From assembly GCF_963678635.1 (NCBI RefSeq), contig NC_087066.1:4090485-4154484 (forward strand): a stretch of DNA of 64,000 bases, given 5' to 3'. The DNA comes from Symsagittifera roscoffensis. Its lineage: Eukaryota; Xenacoelomorpha; Acoela; Convolutidae. Position 1 is the stretch's first letter. The number at the start of each line of letters is the position of its first letter. A model generated the notes under the pieces. That model saw only the letters and a program-made list of their open reading frames with translations. It had not been told where the DNA came from and ran no database searches. A program made the translations under genes and the position numbers. Shown here piece after piece: positions 24,601 through 32,860 of the stretch.

Positions 24601-27600
24601 GCCAACCAAGCCAAACCTTGCAACCAGGAGAAGCTTTCGTCAGCTTGCAATATGGATCACTATTTCGAAGGTGGCAGCGGGACACACTAACCATACAGGA
24701 TCCATCCAACATTCAAATGATCCAGGACAAAATAATCAAATCAGGAGGCATGGATGTCGTGTTTATTGGCAACGCCATTGAAGCTATTCCAAAACCAGTT
24801 TTGATAACAACAGTTTTGAATCAAAGTTCAGCTGCAGCTGAGATAATATTCGAATCAGGCGAAAAAAATTGCAAATTCCAACCCTCGCAAAGTGAAATTC
24901 CATTCGCTTTTCTAAAATGCAGAGTAACTCCAATTCCTCGTTACTTGACCTCAGATAACCTTGATTACGACATCTCGACTGTAGTTAGCTTAAAATCATC
25001 AAAGTCACTCAAAGATCTTCATTGTGTTACACAACAGGAAACATGTGGTTTCTTCGATGACCTCTTATCAGGCGAGGAAAACGAAGTCACTTTTGTGGAC
25101 AATCCGACCATTTACAAAATAGACGGGCCAAACTCTCTCAAACTCAACTCAGCTCAGGATCGGTTATTGAATATCAGTTACAGCGACATGGATTTAGACT
25201 GGCTTAAATACCGAGTGGTAAGCGTATTGATCGGCGATAGCGGCGAATGCGTAATCAAAAATTATACCAATACGACTTTAACTTGCGAGGCGCCGAGTAA
25301 CATTCCGCGCCAGTCGCCAATCATGGTCTACCTCGGAACCGAATACAGCGTCAACGTCGGCATGTTCTACTACGAAAAAGAAACGAGCATGTTCTTGTTG
25401 TACCTAACTATCGGCTGCAGTATTGCCTTTCTATTTATTTTCCTTTTCATTAGTTTTATAGTTTGCCTGCAACGCAAGTCAAAATCTCAGGACCAAAAAG
25501 ACGGTTACAATGGCCCCACATTGAGTACCGCCAACAACATATCTATGCACTCTCTTGACCTCGCAAACGAAGATCCCGTTTCCATCATACCCGAAGAAGA
25601 ACTAGAACAGCTAAATGAGTTCACAGATAGCAAAGGCATCCAGATATACGCATCGCAAAGAGTTTCTCCTGTGCTCATTTTGGGAATTAGTGAAAAACCA
25701 ATAGGCCACGGTCAGTTTGGCGAAGTTTATCGTGCTGTTCTGAAATACCCCCAGGAACTAAACAGGAACCGAAATACTGATCTAATTAACATTGCTTTGA
25801 AATGCGTGCGTAAAAGACCAAACAGTCATCAAAACAAGCAAATTTGGAGTCAGTTAATTCAAGAGGGCGATTCTATGACTGATTTCTCACATAAAAACGT
25901 CCTTGGAATGCTTGGTTTTAGTTACATCTTCCCTCCTAACAAATCAGACGCCGAGTTTTGCATAGTATTACCATTTATGAATGCAGGGAACCTTCATAGC
26001 TACTTGCGTCAAAATGGTTCCCAACTACATAACGATCTCTTGGCCGATTTTGCATTCCAAGCAGCATGTGGTATGGAGTACCTACACGATAACGGAATTT
26101 TGCACCAAGATTTAGCAGCTCGAAATTGCATGTTGGACATCGCCGAAACCACTAGTGAAGTCACTCTAAAAGTGTCTGATTTTGGACTGAGTACAGAAGC
26201 CACCAGTCAGCAGAAAGCGAGCGTCCTCCCTATTATGTGGTGTGCACCTGAACTTCTCAAATCACAGAACTCAGAACGGGTTTACTATCAAAACGGAACC
26301 GAGCCCAGTTACAGAGACTTCTGCTCGCTTCCCGTTTGGAGCAAGGAGGCGGATGTTTGGGCTTACGGGGTCCTCGTCTGGGAAATATTCCACGAGGGAA
26401 GGAATCCTTACCAGCATTTGGGTAAAGTGTCCACTGACAATATGAAGTATCAAATAGCTTACAATCAGGAACGTCCTAGAATCGAAAGCCATGTTGAGAT
26501 GGACACAATGATTGAGATCATGAACCTATGCTGGAAACAGGATCCGAAAGACAGACCAACATTTAGGGAAATCCGGACTCAATTAGAACACCTATTTGAC
26601 CTGGCAGATGAACAAGAAGATGCCGAAGAAGCAGATTCGAATACCTTTGCCGCATTGCCTACAGAAAGAGATGCTTCAGCTATCAACTACAGCCACAATG
26701 ACGCCTATCAAGATGACGACAACCCCAGGGTAACCTCTGAGGTTTAGTAGGAAGCAAATACTTTAAAAAATCACTTAATAATCATTTTGAATCAAATTAT
26801 TGTTTTCATTATAACATAGTTATACTAGCTGATTTAATATATTTTGAAAAGCTTTTCTAAAAATACAATTTATCCAAACAAGGAGAGGAAACTTTTGGCT
26901 CATTGTGCTTGCAACTAAAACCCATGGAAAAAAATGATTAGAACGACAAAAAGTTCGTCATAGTGTAATTTGGTGTAAAGCGACCAAGTAACGTTCGTCA
27001 TAAAACAATTGATCATTTAGACTGAGAGAGCTTGCTTAAACGCAAAAGAAAACTAGCTTTAAGAGCTTTATTTAGCGCTTCCTTGGCAAAAAAATATTAT
27101 GAAGATTTTGAAATTATTGAGCAAACAGATATTTTTAAAGAAAATTTTCAATTTTCTATTATTCACATTTTGAATACAATTGTCGTCATTTATGTCTAAT
27201 TCGCTAAGTTTCTACGCGTTTGTATTGTACAGAGGATAGCTGGTTAGTGTGTAAGTAGCAGATAAAATTCCAACCCCAAAAATTAAAAACTAAAAAAAAA
27301 ACTTAGACAACACTTCATCATCAGCGTATAACTGCTTACATATATATTTGAAAAAATATCCCTTAATCCCATCATATCAATTTCCACTGGCAATGCATCC
27401 ATCGAAACGACAGAACTCTAAGTACTATAGCAAGGCATTACATACACACACAAGCAAACAGACGAAAAATTTTACGCCGCAACAAACATTGACATCACCG
27501 GCAGCAAGCTCTCGAAGAGCTCATTGAAATTAGAGTCTACGGTCGCTCAAGCTTCAAGCTGGAGCTTCAAACCCTAATACAATCAACTCTTTATGTCGAC

Positions 27601-30600
27601 TTCTTGTCAAACAGAATCACCTAATCATTCCGCCAACATGTAGACAGTTAACTCAGTAGATACGCATTGATAAAAAATTTTCACGCCTCAAAAAGGTTAT
27701 ATATCTTTTGCGGGTTTTACATCTTTTGCTTTCATCGGACTATTCGATCACAAAAGCCATCAATTGACAAACTAACTTCCAAGGAAATATATAGAAGGGG
27801 AGCTGTAGTTCAAGCAGCAACAAAAAACGCATCGATGAGGTCAAAAACCCAAAAAGAATCCTATAAAAACAATTGGAAATAAGTTTGCAAAAAATTGCAT
27901 CACAAGGGTATCAATCCTCTGCCGCTACGTCATAGGCAATCACCTGGACTCTCTTCAATCCAGCTCAGTTAAAGAGACCTTATGCGCAAGGAACTTCCAC
28001 ATATACATGAGAAAAAATTACCAGGCAGAAACTAAATTTTAAGCGGACAAAACCAGAATAATAGCATTTGAGCTGTACCTGAACACTGATAATGAAATTA
28101 AACACAAAATTAAACAAAGAAAAAAATTCACTATTTTCGAAAAAAAAGCCATCTTATAAAAAGCATTGCTTTTGTAAAATGATAAACTGAAACAAAGACG
28201 AAGCAGAGCTTCGCATCGCTTGCGATAAGAGGCCAATAGCGCATAACAAGATAGCAGACACCAAACCACTTGAAAAATATCAACCAAAATTCTATCACTT
28301 TTGTCTCGCATGAAGTTAACGCCGATGAGCCAATAAAGCGATACCCCTTATGAAACACACATTTCCTGGTTTAGATTTAAAATGAAGCGTGGATAGGGGA
28401 CGATTAAACCAATTTAGCATCAGCCTAAACCACAAGCCTGCAAAAAATGATCCTGCAAACATGAGACTGATAATTAAAATATTCCCAGAAAATTTTCAAT
28501 TTGCAAATCACTTAGACACTGCTAGGACTCGAACCTTTGTTCTTTGACTATCAAGCATGTGTGTTACTTCTGCGCCGAACGAGCAAAGTTTGCAACTGGA
28601 GCTCAAGATTCTCGTACAGAGGCGAAGCGGCGATTCGCAACATTTGCGCTACAATGAAAACACAGCATAGCAAACTAGTGGTCAGAAAATGAGACGAAAG
28701 TCGCTTTGTAAAAAAAGAAATCGGAAAGTAAAAAAAAAGATCTAGAAAAATATTGATAATTTGTCTCAGTAGGTTATGAATAAAAACTATTTGCCAAAAT
28801 AAAAATATATGAAACTAGCATCGAAAAAAAAACACATGCGTAAAAAAACCTTCAGCAGGAACCATTTGAGCCAAAAAATTTCACTAAAAAGTCTAATAAC
28901 TCATAAAAAACACACACTTAAACAAAAAACTTTTCGCTCATCAAACAAAGAAAATGAGGCCACTTATTCGATATAACATAGACGGAAACCTATCAATCCG
29001 GAAAAAAATGTTGGTCTTAGTACCGGGTTGCAAAAACCTCTCTAATCGCAAGAGTGTAAAATAAACTGAGGAACTCTGCGAACAATTTTTATTTACAGTG
29101 AAAAAACTTGGTACCCGGTGGCATTAACGCTGCTCATCGGAGGACAAATCAACAACATAAACCTTAACAAATCACACAGGAAGACTCCGAGATTCGAACC
29201 AAAGCTTCCGGCTTTCCTCCGAGATTCATGAAAAAAATAGACAGCAACGCATCGTATTAATCAACTGGAATTAATTCCGAATTGACGTTGAACTTGGTTT
29301 ACCTACCTGGCAAATGTGGTCTCCGTTGGCGTCACTGACACTGATGTTCTTATCCTCACTAGCCAGAGCCAGCTTCTCGTCTCTACTCCAGCACAGGGAC
29401 ACTATCTTCTTCGTGTGTTTGGCCACTGGTGCTGGAAGTCTCTTGTCCGCACGGTGATTGTACACCTGCAAAAGATCCAATTGCTTCCAAGTTCATCACG
29501 GCGTCGACAACGACAACACATAAGATTGCGACAAAAAAAAATTAAAACAATTTATTCAGTCTCTCTTCTAAGTCCCACAGAAAAAATAAAAATAAATAGT
29601 ACCGCGTCACTAATAAAAACGGAAAACCGAAACTAGACTTTAGCAAATCGTTTGATTTCAATTGATCACGTAGAACTGCGAGCATTTCCTCTCTCGTCTG
29701 ATATAATTAAGTCAAATATTTAGAAAATACGAAATAAAACTGAGTGATTTATTTAATCGCCCATTTTTAGTTGAGAAATATTAAAATCAAATCATGTGAT
29801 CAAAAACCAAAATAATTTCCGTTGATTAACATCGAAAAACTATCTGATATATTCTGATTGGGCTTCATTAAAACACCTAATTTCTCTCATAGCGGGTTTG
29901 TCCCGTAGCACCAAGAATAAGAACTGAGAACATCTATATACCTGCAAGTTGCCTTTTGCGGACCCAACTGCTAATTTAGCTGATGCAGACCACTGTATTG
30001 CAGTGATGGGTTCTCGGAGTCCCACGTCCAGGTCTATGGTTCTGTTCATGGTGGTGTCCCAGAGGATCACGTGACTATTCTGGTCAGAGGAGATAGCCAA
30101 CACGTCCCCATCCGGATCCCACGCCAGACCAGTGCAGTGGCTGGAATCATCACATTCCACTAATTATTTAAATCAAAAACACTCATTTTAAATTCTATGT
30201 TCTGTCTGTACACTTTTACTCAACCCTACTCAATAACGCCTTTTATCTCTAGTTGATGAGAGAAACTGCAATAAATTTATTTAAAAAATACATATATTCG
30301 TTTAGAAGCCTGAAATCAACAGCTCAGTCTACATTTGCGTCTTTTCTGCAAAAAATACATGCCAGCTAGTTGGACTTTTAGGAGACAAAAACCTTACTTT
30401 TCATCTGAGTTTACAGATCTTTAAGCAAACTGGCCGTTGCAATAAGCAAATATATTACGCGCGTCATATAGTAGCATTATACTCAAGAATTATGCTTCTC
30501 AAATAATTACTTCTGTCATGTTCATCTTTTAGTTCAGAAGTTGTATAAAAAGGGCTGAATTATTATCCAACTTAGCCTGGCTGGAATTTTCGATAATAAC

Positions 30601-32860
30601 TTCGAAGTTTTTTTGACTGAAAATGCCTGTAAAAAAATAAAAACCAAGAAGCTTATCTTTAACAAGCACTGAGGAGGGCTCGATTTGCTCGCAAAAACAA
30701 TTAGCCCCTTCTTTTAGGCAGTTTTCAAGTAAAATTTTTGCTCAAAAACTTAAATAACGGTTTTCCATTGCTGGCTGTTTTTATTAATTTTAAGTATCTT
30801 GATCCCACAAACACCCCTCTATCCTGTAGAGGATTTATGGGGGGACAGCTTCCCCTCAGGGATTCGACCCCCATTAAACTATTTTGAGACATCCATTTTT
30901 GGCTGATGGACCTTAAAATTTTCCTAAAGGCGCCTTTGGCCTCATAATATAATATTTTTTTTGAGGGGGGGGGGGATTACGCGCGCCAAACAAACGCGAT
31001 TTTTTGGTTGAAATTTTCAAAAAATTGCCTAAAATCGTTTTTTCAAAAATTTGCCAACGCCGCAGTAAATTTAGGGTTTGCCAACGCCGCAGTAAATTTG
31101 GTCAAATTAGGGTTTACTTAGTGATCTATGAGAGCTCAGAAAATCAATTTGGTCGACCTAAAAAAATGGTCAACAAAGTTTTCAATTTTGTTTTGAAAAT
31201 CCTACATCCCCCCTCCTCCCCCCCCCCCCCTCGCGAGAAGCTCCTGGATCCGCTCCTGCCTCCATCTCCTCAGCTTTTAAATCACGTTAGTAAAAATTTC
31301 GGCTCTTTCCATTATAGACCTCTTAACGCTCAAAAATCTTTTTTTTAAAGGAACTGTAATGTTATTTTCTGGTCTAAGAGGCTGGGGGAAGGAGGCCTAT
31401 AATGGACAAGAGAATGAAGTTTAGCTATAGTTTTTAATAATTAAATGGAGCAATACTTGTAAGGCGGTCCAACTCTTTTTCAATCAACTTGCTCGAAGTC
31501 TGTGAAAACTGGTCATTTGATACTTGAAACCTTCTCAACGACAATATTTTGATAGCTCAATAGTACAGCACTGTCAAAAAGTTGAAGTGCTTCCTGTTTC
31601 GAAGTGTAAGAATATCTCAATTTGAAGTTCTTCAGAAACTTTTATTAATACCTAATTTCAGGGACCTTAATTGAAAATGAAAATAATTTGAATCCAATAA
31701 ACATGCATTTGTTTAATACTGGTCATATAAAAGAAATGAGATGCACAGGTAACATTTTTCTGAGAAAAAAAACATCCTATTTTCTTTTTCAATTTTTTTT
31801 ACTAAATGTTAGATTGCCGAGGAAGCGCTAGAAGAACCGCCAAAAACTTGTTTTTCGGCAGTAAAACTAAGTTTTTTTACGGCTTTTTTTAAAAAAAATT
31901 TCCACTATAACACCTACTCGCTCACTGTATTGCTCGAAAGAAAGATGAAGAAGCAAACATTTCAGACCGGTTATTTAACATGAACCTTGATAAAAAAATA
32001 AATGTTATTCTAATCACGGTTGAAAGGGCCATAATATGATATATCACTCTACTTAATTTCAAGACTAATTGTGATAGCTGATTTTGCTTGTTAAAACAGT
32101 TAGAACAAAAAACTATAACACTCCAATTTCAGAGGTCGGAACAACTAAAAGCCATCAAGGCGTTGTTTTTGCTTACCCAGATACTTTAGTGGCGAAGTCG
32201 TAGTTGGGTTCGCCATGTCTATTGAACACGTTCACATGTCCGTTAGATCCACACGTGACCAAGTAGTTGGCTTTACTCGTCTGCCACTGGAAGTTCACAT
32301 CCCCATTTCCAAACAACTTCTCAGTGTGCCAAAATAGACGCTAAAACATTATTGATGTTAAAAACAAGAAAATGAACCAACAGATGTTGAAGCTTCCTAT
32401 ACTTCATTAACCTCGTTCAGTCATTTTTCCATAAAGTGTAAGATAATTATAATGGTAGGGGGGGGGGGGGGGGGGTGGTGGTAAAGTGGCTCAGCCTCTG
32501 CTTTAAGCTTGAAGTTACGGATGTCTGAGTCACACCATGATCCATGCTAGTTGCTTGAACAAGGTCCATTTTTACCCAAACAAACAATAACCAAACTTTT
32601 GCATGCAAGTTTTAAGGAAAACACAGAGCCGTTTGAAAAAAGAACCGAACAACTCTTATGTTAGTCTTTTCTCTTGTGGATAAATAGTCTTATAAAACGT
32701 TTTGAAAAATCTTGCGTCTAAGCGGAATAATGATTGAACTTCGTTGTGTTTGCAACTCTCGCAGTCTGAATCCAAATAATGGAGAAAAAAAACGATTCTA
32801 TAAGCTTCAATTACTGAGTGAAGAAAACTTGAAATCCATCTTTTTTTCACTTACCTTCAT
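9431..32860 (-). CDS. WDR19: WDR19 / IFT144, coding exons 1-7 (5' part of gene; rest outside window)
   Basis: Join of 32855-32860, 32177-32340, 29942-30140, 29307-29465, 10684-10770, 10192-10304 and 9431-9604 (complement), about 300 codons, roughly the first fifth of the family's usual ~1,340 residues. The product is the WD40-repeat N-terminal propeller of intraflagellar transport complex A subunit IFT144, which works in retrograde ciliary transport. Diagnostic stretches are the start MKRLFW, WDPDGDVLAIS, NHRADKRLPAPVAKHTKK, NPIELAFQ, and YGDGYLMLGFS followed by ISTHMKEIGQEL. Every junction is GT..AG and every codon phase agrees across introns. Intron 4 is 18.5 kb and contains an antisense receptor kinase gene; intron 7 contains the LTR retrotransposon. 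Exons are clearly more GC-rich than introns. The reading frame is intact, so the gene looks functional. Confidence 0.94.
9605..10191 (-). other. WDR19: WDR19 intron 6 with a dispersed repeat copy
   Basis: No gene. Positions ~9918-10140 resemble ~31915-32140 in intron 2 over about 200 bases; shared strings include GGGC(C/T)ATAATATGATATAT and TGTGATA(C/G)CTGATTTTGC. In both introns the repeat lies roughly 40-270 nt downstream of the 5' splice site. Confidence 0.55.
10192..10304 (-). CDS. WDR19: WDR19 coding exon 6
   Basis: 113 nt, acceptor CATTTCAG, donor GTAGAC. It encodes SAVIGGKTLLLLNLHDVDNP then IELAFQSKYGTIVTYK and TG of the next Trp codon, completed by the first base of exon 7. Confidence 0.92.
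10684..10770 (-). CDS. WDR19: WDR19 coding exon 5
   Basis: 87 nt, acceptor TTGTTTAG, donor GTAAGT, 29 codons with phase 0 at both ends. It encodes VRADPSMVEFSDMKMDEK, matching the conserved V-R-x-[DE]-P-S...MKMD region of IFT144. Confidence 0.9.
11854..11895 (+). repeat. GCGAAG hairpin repeat, copy 1
   Basis: GAGGCGAAGTTGCACTTCGC is a hairpin core of the dispersed family described in the findings. This copy lacks the downstream TTTGCGATA box. Confidence 0.5.
12417..12512. repeat. Short tandem repeat, about 30-base unit
   Basis: Three to four diverged units with core CCGTCAAAAATGGCTAGTTA follow one another. Related wording (AAAATGGCC, AAAATGGCG) lies just left at 12305-12330. Non-coding. Confidence 0.6.
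12760..12796 (+). repeat. GCGAAG hairpin repeat, copy 2
   Basis: Core AGAGGTGACGTGTAGCTTCG then CACCACATGCGATACCA. The left half is mutated but the GCTTCGC and TGCGATA boxes remain. Confidence 0.5.
13155..13196 (+). repeat. GCGAAG hairpin repeat, copy 3
   Basis: CAGGCGAAGTCGAGCTTCGC followed by ATCATTTGCGATAAAATACA; one of the best-preserved copies. Confidence 0.6.
15730..15771 (+). repeat. GCGAAG hairpin repeat, copy 4
   Basis: CAGAAGCAAAGCTGAGCTTC then GCGCCACTTGCGATACAAC. It lies inside the foldback element between its two arms. Confidence 0.6.
15997..16345 (+). repeat. Dispersed repeat, copy 1 of a direct pair
   Basis: Matches 18130-18430 in the same orientation: CACATAGGATCC(A/G)CGATA, AGTAGACTACATAA, TCTAGATATAGCATG-like, TTCGAATTTTCATGAAATTG and CCAGTTGTTAACCC-like strings occur in the same order. 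Non-coding. This copy lies inside the foldback element, so it may be part of a wider repeat family. Confidence 0.65.
16790..16830 (+). repeat. GCGAAG hairpin repeat, copy 5
   Basis: CAGAGGCGAAGCGGAATTTC then GCAATTTCTGTGATACATC. Also between the arms of the foldback element. Confidence 0.55.
18130..18430 (+). repeat. Dispersed repeat, copy 2 of a direct pair
   Basis: Direct diverged copy of 15997-16345, with small insertions and deletions. It lies outside the foldback element. Confidence 0.65.
19571..19606. repeat. Perfect hairpin with TATA-like arms
   Basis: CTATATAAAGGCT, a nine-base loop, then AGCCTTTATATAG: 13 perfect base pairs. No gene starts nearby; it lies in WDR19 intron 4, antisense side. 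Confidence 0.6.
19642..19895. mobile_element. MITE with TTAA flanks and CTATCCCCCC inverted ends (piggyBac-like signature)
   Basis: TTAA-CTATCCCCCC at 19642 and GGGGGGATAG-TTAA ending at 19895 form terminal inverted repeats flanked by TTAA, the target duplication used by piggyBac transposons. The 254-bp interior is AT-rich and has no ORF, so the copy is non-autonomous. C-run length differs between ends (slippage). Family assignment is inference. Confidence 0.6.
19896..22484. other. Upstream region of the MET-like receptor gene, no gene seen
   Basis: AT-rich with pyrimidine-rich stretches (21410-21550). A TATATAT stretch at ~22083 could serve as a core promoter about 400 bases before the start codon, but nothing proves it. 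A TTCAAACAG acceptor-like site at 22470-22478 directly before the start region leaves room for a 5' UTR intron. Confidence 0.35.
22485..26747 (+). CDS. Single-exon receptor tyrosine kinase of MET/RON layout
   Basis: 1,420 residues from the ATG at 22485; a GTG two codons upstream is not a likely start. Order: signal peptide (1-~28, hydrophobic VTLLVLTTIL); Sema propeller (~30-465); Cys-rich PSI (~468-510, CFQCQSNVFGLRSKCKW); IPT/TIG-type domains starting near 512, 628 and 874; transmembrane helix ~969-993; kinase ~1064-1385. Kinase landmarks: Gly loop GHGQFGEV (1074-1081), Lys1106, alpha-C Glu1127, HQDLAARN with Asp1209, DFG at 1232-1234, APE, and DVW. This combination is the MET/RON family; the ligand is unknown. 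Oddities: the HRD Arg is Gln1208; the activation loop lacks the paired Tyr of MET and has no Tyr at all; an insert separates APE from DVW. No introns, in contrast to family members with about 20 exons, so a retrocopy or massive intron loss is inferred. It lies antisense in WDR19 intron 4. All catalytic residues are present. Confidence 0.9.
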   Translation: MKILQFLSARVTLLVLTTILNCSRQIRCNQNFQKLLDISHLNNDFINISNYRGLFTVTPITVTKHSLVFYTDLEHIYVFDLLNSWLKKYPLAQLSDGLKVTSYHCSSVTSKLNVMQTAKKGDGLTSNLILSICFEKCQTAVINSFCFLVPISVQNSEVKYDPEKIIKLENFAQIYLFDETSENEDRILTAHGLNTGTLKPSEVMFGYNLETNVLNIRWRNDLEFDFGSKIIENNQQKILLSNSQKIFKNENAIGISIYTQDNWIQSDNEEIFTIIVSNFSNPDETKSVSLSAKCQFLKATPEKCKNKDLIQSKLALADISESRITVTRSLIHDLSSTEFCSIDIDDLIYQYEQCLNSAQCSINGKEIQTTPDISAKTFLDIESFSVIDVTEKDLMLAITRNPINDKLLLERFVLKKFRNADQNTTSLFQLDTILILENNSELELKLTQSQLVLKQTSSAKQKTEFLKLSQFFPQCDSASNCFQCQSNVFGLRSKCKWQNNRCEETSDPNTHPICSPVIESVSPTIVHLTESYDITIYGSSLSHEFKVSCKVFTENNPKSGSPHDDVIIAANQELNSFNFAKEVQFNIGGNLVHSLKSLKCQANFEKVYRGDLEMTLDSGSVEFPSLIKITDPKITNVYPKIIPFTTGTLLTVEGENLWNGDVTERDPELEITQVHDDNRFLIACAHTNRTANSITFLVKKPKESRSQPSQTLQPGEAFVSLQYGSLFRRWQRDTLTIQDPSNIQMIQDKIIKSGGMDVVFIGNAIEAIPKPVLITTVLNQSSAAAEIIFESGEKNCKFQPSQSEIPFAFLKCRVTPIPRYLTSDNLDYDISTVVSLKSSKSLKDLHCVTQQETCGFFDDLLSGEENEVTFVDNPTIYKIDGPNSLKLNSAQDRLLNISYSDMDLDWLKYRVVSVLIGDSGECVIKNYTNTTLTCEAPSNIPRQSPIMVYLGTEYSVNVGMFYYEKETSMFLLYLTIGCSIAFLFIFLFISFIVCLQRKSKSQDQKDGYNGPTLSTANNISMHSLDLANEDPVSIIPEEELEQLNEFTDSKGIQIYASQRVSPVLILGISEKPIGHGQFGEVYRAVLKYPQELNRNRNTDLINIALKCVRKRPNSHQNKQIWSQLIQEGDSMTDFSHKNVLGMLGFSYIFPPNKSDAEFCIVLPFMNAGNLHSYLRQNGSQLHNDLLADFAFQAACGMEYLHDNGILHQDLAARNCMLDIAETTSEVTLKVSDFGLSTEATSQQKASVLPIMWCAPELLKSQNSERVYYQNGTEPSYRDFCSLPVWSKEADVWAYGVLVWEIFHEGRNPYQHLGKVSTDNMKYQIAYNQERPRIESHVEMDTMIEIMNLCWKQDPKDRPTFREIRTQLEHLFDLADEQEDAEEADSNTFAALPTERDASAINYSHNDAYQDDDNPRVTSEV
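28192..28232 (+). repeat. GCGAAG hairpin repeat, copy 6
   Basis: AAAGACGAAGCAGAGCTTCG then CATCGCTTGCGATAAGAGG; well preserved. Confidence 0.6.
28516..28590 (-). repeat. tRNA-like segment (possible SINE head)
   Basis: On the minus strand GGTTCGAGTCC is a perfect pol III B-box, preceded at tRNA-like distance by GGCGCAGAAGTAAC, which is A-box-like. Stems pair poorly (about three pairs in the T arm), so this is not a working tRNA gene; a SINE head or tRNA relic is more likely. Confidence 0.4.
28614..28656 (+). repeat. GCGAAG hairpin repeat, copy 7
   Basis: CAGAGGCGAAGCGGCGATTC then GCAACATTTGCGCTACAAT. It lies about 30 bases to the right of a tRNA-like segment. Confidence 0.6.
29175..29230 (-). 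repeat. tRNA-like B-box segment
   Basis: Minus-strand GGTTCGAATCTC matches the B-box consensus. GAATCTCGGAG occurs twice within 45 bases. No cloverleaf is seen. Confidence 0.3.
29307..29465 (-). CDS. WDR19: WDR19 coding exon 4
   Basis: 159 nt, acceptor TTTTGCAG, donor GTAGGT. It encodes VYNHRADKRLPAPVAKHTKK and SEDKNISVSDANGDHICQ, the third-blade region of IFT144. Phase is 0 at both ends. The following intron is 18.5 kb and carries the antisense receptor kinase. Confidence 0.93.
29942..30140 (-). CDS. WDR19: WDR19 coding exon 3
   Basis: 199 nt, acceptor ATTCCAG with a weak pyrimidine tract, donor GTATAT. It encodes GHCTGLAWDPDGDVLAIS and a VILWDTTMNRT blade end, then SAKGNLQ. The alternative acceptor upstream (TAATTAG) would bring in a TGA, so it is excluded. 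Confidence 0.93.
30141..32176 (-). other. WDR19: WDR19 intron 2: no gene; G/C homopolymers and repeats
   Basis: Contains a G-run (30964-30976), a C-rich stretch (31207-31232), a short tandem duplication around TTTGCCAACGCCGCAGTAAA (31050-31105) and, at ~31915-32140, the second copy of the repeat in intron 6. A B-box-like GGGTCGAATCCC lies on the minus strand near 30870-30881. Open frames here have no support. Confidence 0.5.
32177..32340 (-). CDS. WDR19: WDR19 coding exon 2
   Basis: 164 nt, acceptor TTTTAG before CGTCTA, donor GTAAGC. It encodes the first WD blade, including FQWQTSKANYLVTCGSNGHV and NVFNRHGEPN, collinear with the IFT144 N-terminus. It ends in phase 2 (GG), completed by the C that opens exon 3. 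Confidence 0.93.
32458..32476. repeat. Poly-G tract
   Basis: About 17 consecutive G in WDR19 intron 1, followed by GTGGTGGTAAAGTGGCTCAG, whose GTGGCTCAG resembles a tRNA A-box. Length is likely variable and prone to assembly error. Confidence 0.7.
32855..32860 (-). CDS. WDR19: WDR19 coding exon 1 (start codon plus one codon)
   Basis: ATG AAG followed directly by the strong donor GTAAGTG. Joined to exon 2 it gives MKRLFW, matching the MKR-F start of the family. The phase is 0. The 5' UTR must lie to the right of 32860; no promoter element is obvious there. Confidence 0.85.

Larger units (their letters stand above)
26748..29306. other. 3' flank of the receptor gene and rest of WDR19 intron 4
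   Basis: No gene seen. I found no clear AATAAA just after the stop at 26747 and no poly-A tract that would mark a retrocopy end. The stretch holds two GCGAAG hairpin repeats (28192, 28614) and tRNA-like segments (28516, 29175). Confidence 0.45.

Noticed and set aside
22790-26492. Many short ORFs antisense or out of frame to the receptor kinase
   Set aside because: All overlap the long receptor frame, which has full domain support.
28517-28590. Functional tRNA gene on the minus strand
   Set aside because: The B-box is good but acceptor, anticodon and T stems do not pair; kept only as a tRNA-like repeat.
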